Origin: Gammaproteobacteria bacterium | Lineage (GTDB): Bacteria; Pseudomonadota; Gammaproteobacteria; Nitrosococcales; Methylophagaceae | Length of the DNA stretch: 7,476 bases | Assembly: GCA_003645385.1 (NCBI GenBank) | Contig: QNEY01000076.1 | Coordinates: forward strand, 1 to 7,476 | Direction: 5' to 3' | In this document: positions 5,624 through 7,476 of the stretch, one piece after another | Layout of the letters: each line of letters starts with the position of its first letter | Numbering within the stretch: the first letter of the stretch is position 1 | Notes under the pieces: generated by a model | What the model was told of the DNA's origin: nothing | Database searches by the model: none | Seen by the model: the letters and a program-made list of their open reading frames with translations, nothing else | Position numbers and translations under genes: made by a program

Positions 5624-7476
5624 TATAATGTCGGCTTCACTAATACGCGTTCGAATACTTCAATCTGATCACCTGGTTTAACATCGGTATAATTTTTAAC
5701 ACCGATACCACATTCAACACCAGATTGAACTTCATTTACATCATCTTTAAAGCGGCGTAATGATTCCAATTCACCTTCATAAATTACGACATTATCACGT
5801 AACACACGGATTGGATTGGTACGCTTCACCACACCTTCTGTGACGAGACAACCTGCAATGTCACCAAATTTCGGTGAGCTAAACACATCATCAACACGTG
5901 CTAGGCCAATGATTTCGTCTTTATAAACATCATCCAACATACCTGTCATTGCTTTAGTTACAACATCAAGTAGATCATAAATAATGCTGAAATACTGAAC
6001 ATCCAAGCCTTTTTCAGCAATAACCTTACGGGCAGAGTTATCAGCACGGACATTAAATCCGATTAGAATTGCATCTGAAGCTGCTGCCAATTGAGCATCC
6101 GTTTCATTGATACCACCAACACCAGAAGAAACAACACTAACTTTTACTTGATCAGTCGATAATTTCAGTAAACCCTGGCTTACTGCTTCGGCACTACCAT
6201 GAACATCTGCTTTGACCACAACATTAAGTGTTTTAACATCACCAGACTCCATCTTATTGAACATTTCATCCAATTTGGCAGCTTGTTGTTTTGCCATTTT
6301 CAGATCACGTGCTTTATTGATACGGAAGTTAGCTATTTCTCGTGCTTTACGCTCATCTGGTGCCACCAGTAAATCATCGCCTGCTGCAGGTATGCCTGAC
6401 AAGCCCAATAGTTCTATAGGTGTAGATGGTCCAGCTTCATTTTGGGCTTCACCCTTCTCATTAAACAATGCACGAACTCGACCAAATTCTTGACCTACAA
6501 CAACAATATCACCTTTTTTCAGTGTTCCACTTTGCACCAATATTGTTACAACAGCACCACGACCTTTGTCCAAACGTGATTCTATAACAACACCTTTCGC
6601 AGGACCTGTTTCAGGTGCAGTCAATTCCATAACTTCTGCTTGCAAAGAAATAGCATCAAGCAAATCATCAATTCCTTGACCTGTTAATGCTGAGACAGGA
6701 ATAAACTGTACATCACCACCCCAATCTTCAGGAATTACGTCATGATTAGATAGTTCTTGTTTGACTCGCTCGGGATTGGCTTCAGTTTTATCCATCTTGT
6801 TAACTGCAACAATCAACAGAGAATCAGCAGATTTAGCATGCTGAACACCTTCTATTGTTTGAGGCATTACACCATCATCCGCCGCAACGACTAGTACTAC
6901 GATATCAGTCACTTTAGCACCACGTGAACGCATCTCAGTGAAGGCAGCATGACCCGGTGTATCCAAGAAAGTAATTTCACCTTTCTGGGTTTCAACTTTA
7001 TAGGCACCAATATGTTGAGTGATACCACCTGCTTCACCAGATGTTACTTTAGTGCTACGAATGTAATCCAATAATGATGTTTTACCATGATCAACATGTC
7101 CCATTACAGTGACAACAGGTGCGCGACCTTTTGCATCCCCGACATCTTGCTCGGATACATTTAACGACATCTCAAGCTCATTGTCCTGAACTGCTACTGC
7201 GACATGCCCCATTTCTTCAATTACGATCACAGCTGTATCTTGGTCAAGAACTTGATTAATTGTCGCCATGGTACCAAGGCCCATTAATGCTTTAATGACT
7301 TCAGCTGCTTTGACGGACATCCGTATAGCAAGCTCAGATACACTGATAGTTTCTGGTACATCCACATTATGTACAACAGGTGCAGTCGGCAGCGTAAAAC
7401 CATGTTCTGTTGATGTTTCTATCACAGGCGTCGTTTGAGCACCCCGACCTTTTTTCTTCTTACGGCGACCTTTGCC
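5623..7476 (-). CDS. infB: Translation initiation factor IF2, 3' part (start outside the window)
   Basis: The 617 C-terminal residues of the GTPase that brings initiator tRNA to the 30S subunit and promotes subunit joining. The frame is open to the right edge. The first visible residues are lysine/arginine-rich (GKGRRKKKKGRG), as in the linker before the conserved IF2 core, so the apparent GTG start at 7425 is an internal valine codon. Counting from the first visible residue, an IF2 N-domain (about 40-100, SVSELAIRMSVKAAEVIKAL) precedes the G domain. The G domain shows GHVDHGKT (126-133), GGITQHIGAY (150-159), DTPGH (172-176) and NKMD (226-229). EF-Tu-like domain II, the IF2 domain III and the C-terminal initiator-tRNA-binding domain follow. 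No frameshift or missing motif is seen. The stop overlaps the rbfA start by one base. Confidence 0.98.
   Translation of the reverse strand, partial: GKGRRKKKKGRGAQTTPVIETSTEHGFTLPTAPVVHNVDVPETISVSELAIRMSVKAAEVIKALMGLGTMATINQVLDQDTAVIVIEEMGHVAVAVQDNELEMSLNVSEQDVGDAKGRAPVVTVMGHVDHGKTSLLDYIRSTKVTSGEAGGITQHIGAYKVETQKGEITFLDTPGHAAFTEMRSRGAKVTDIVVLVVAADDGVMPQTIEGVQHAKSADSLLIVAVNKMDKTEANPERVKQELSNHDVIPEDWGGDVQFIPVSALTGQGIDDLLDAISLQAEVMELTAPETGPAKGVVIESRLDKGRGAVVTILVQSGTLKKGDIVVVGQEFGRVRALFNEKGEAQNEAGPSTPIELLGLSGIPAAGDDLLVAPDERKAREIANFRINKARDLKMAKQQAAKLDEMFNKMESGDVKTLNVVVKADVHGSAEAVSQGLLKLSTDQVKVSVVSSGVGGINETDAQLAAASDAILIGFNVRADNSARKVIAEKGLDVQYFSIIYDLLDVVTKAMTGMLDDVYKDEIIGLARVDDVFSSPKFGDIAGCLVTEGVVKRTNPIRVLRDNVVIYEGELESLRRFKDDVNEVQSGVECGIGVKNYTDVKPGDQIEVFERVLVKPTL

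Noticed and set aside
6212..6493. Plus-strand open frame of 93 codons inside infB.
   Set aside because: It is antisense to conserved IF2 sequence, with serine/alanine-rich low-information content and no ribosome binding site.
1..7476. Search for a novel system such as a defence cassette, mobile element, tandem repeat array or unexplained gene.
   Set aside because: All coding space is accounted for by conserved housekeeping genes and modABC on one strand; the three larger gaps are 69, 138 and 151 bp and contain only control elements.

Overview
The window is a moderately AT-rich stretch of bacterial chromosome with every recognisable gene on the minus strand, so it is read from right to left. 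The infB-rbfA-truB-rpsO-pnp order, and the close likeness of the proteins to Escherichia coli homologues (TruB and S15 align nearly residue for residue), point to a gammaproteobacterium. The genus cannot be fixed from the sequence alone. No mobile elements, CRISPR arrays, tRNAs or rRNAs are visible.

Right-hand block (about 3785-7476): the translation and RNA-processing cluster. It opens with the 3' part of infB (translation initiation factor IF2, start lies beyond the right edge). rbfA (30S maturation) follows and overlaps the infB stop by one base. Then come truB (tRNA Psi55 synthase, GTG start), rpsO (ribosomal protein S15) and pnp (PNPase, GTG start). The two larger gaps carry RNA structure. 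The truB-rpsO gap has a plausible sigma70-type promoter and a leader that can fold over the rpsO ribosome binding site. The rpsO-pnp gap has a near-perfect 18-bp hairpin, suited to be a terminator/attenuator or an RNase III site. A strong intrinsic terminator follows pnp.

Left-hand block (1-1561): a molybdate ABC transporter operon in the order modA (periplasmic binding protein), modB (permease), modC (ATPase, only the first 43 codons present). modA begins just after the pnp terminator, with its Shine-Dalgarno sequence 3 bases past the terminator's T run. No obvious separate promoter or ModE operator was found in the 69-bp gap.

The right block acts in initiation, ribosome assembly, tRNA modification and RNA turnover; the left block imports molybdate for molybdenum-cofactor enzymes. 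This is mostly a conserved housekeeping region. I found no evidence of an undescribed system; the points most worth a second look are the regulatory RNA structures around rpsO and pnp and the odd promoter-less join between pnp and modA.
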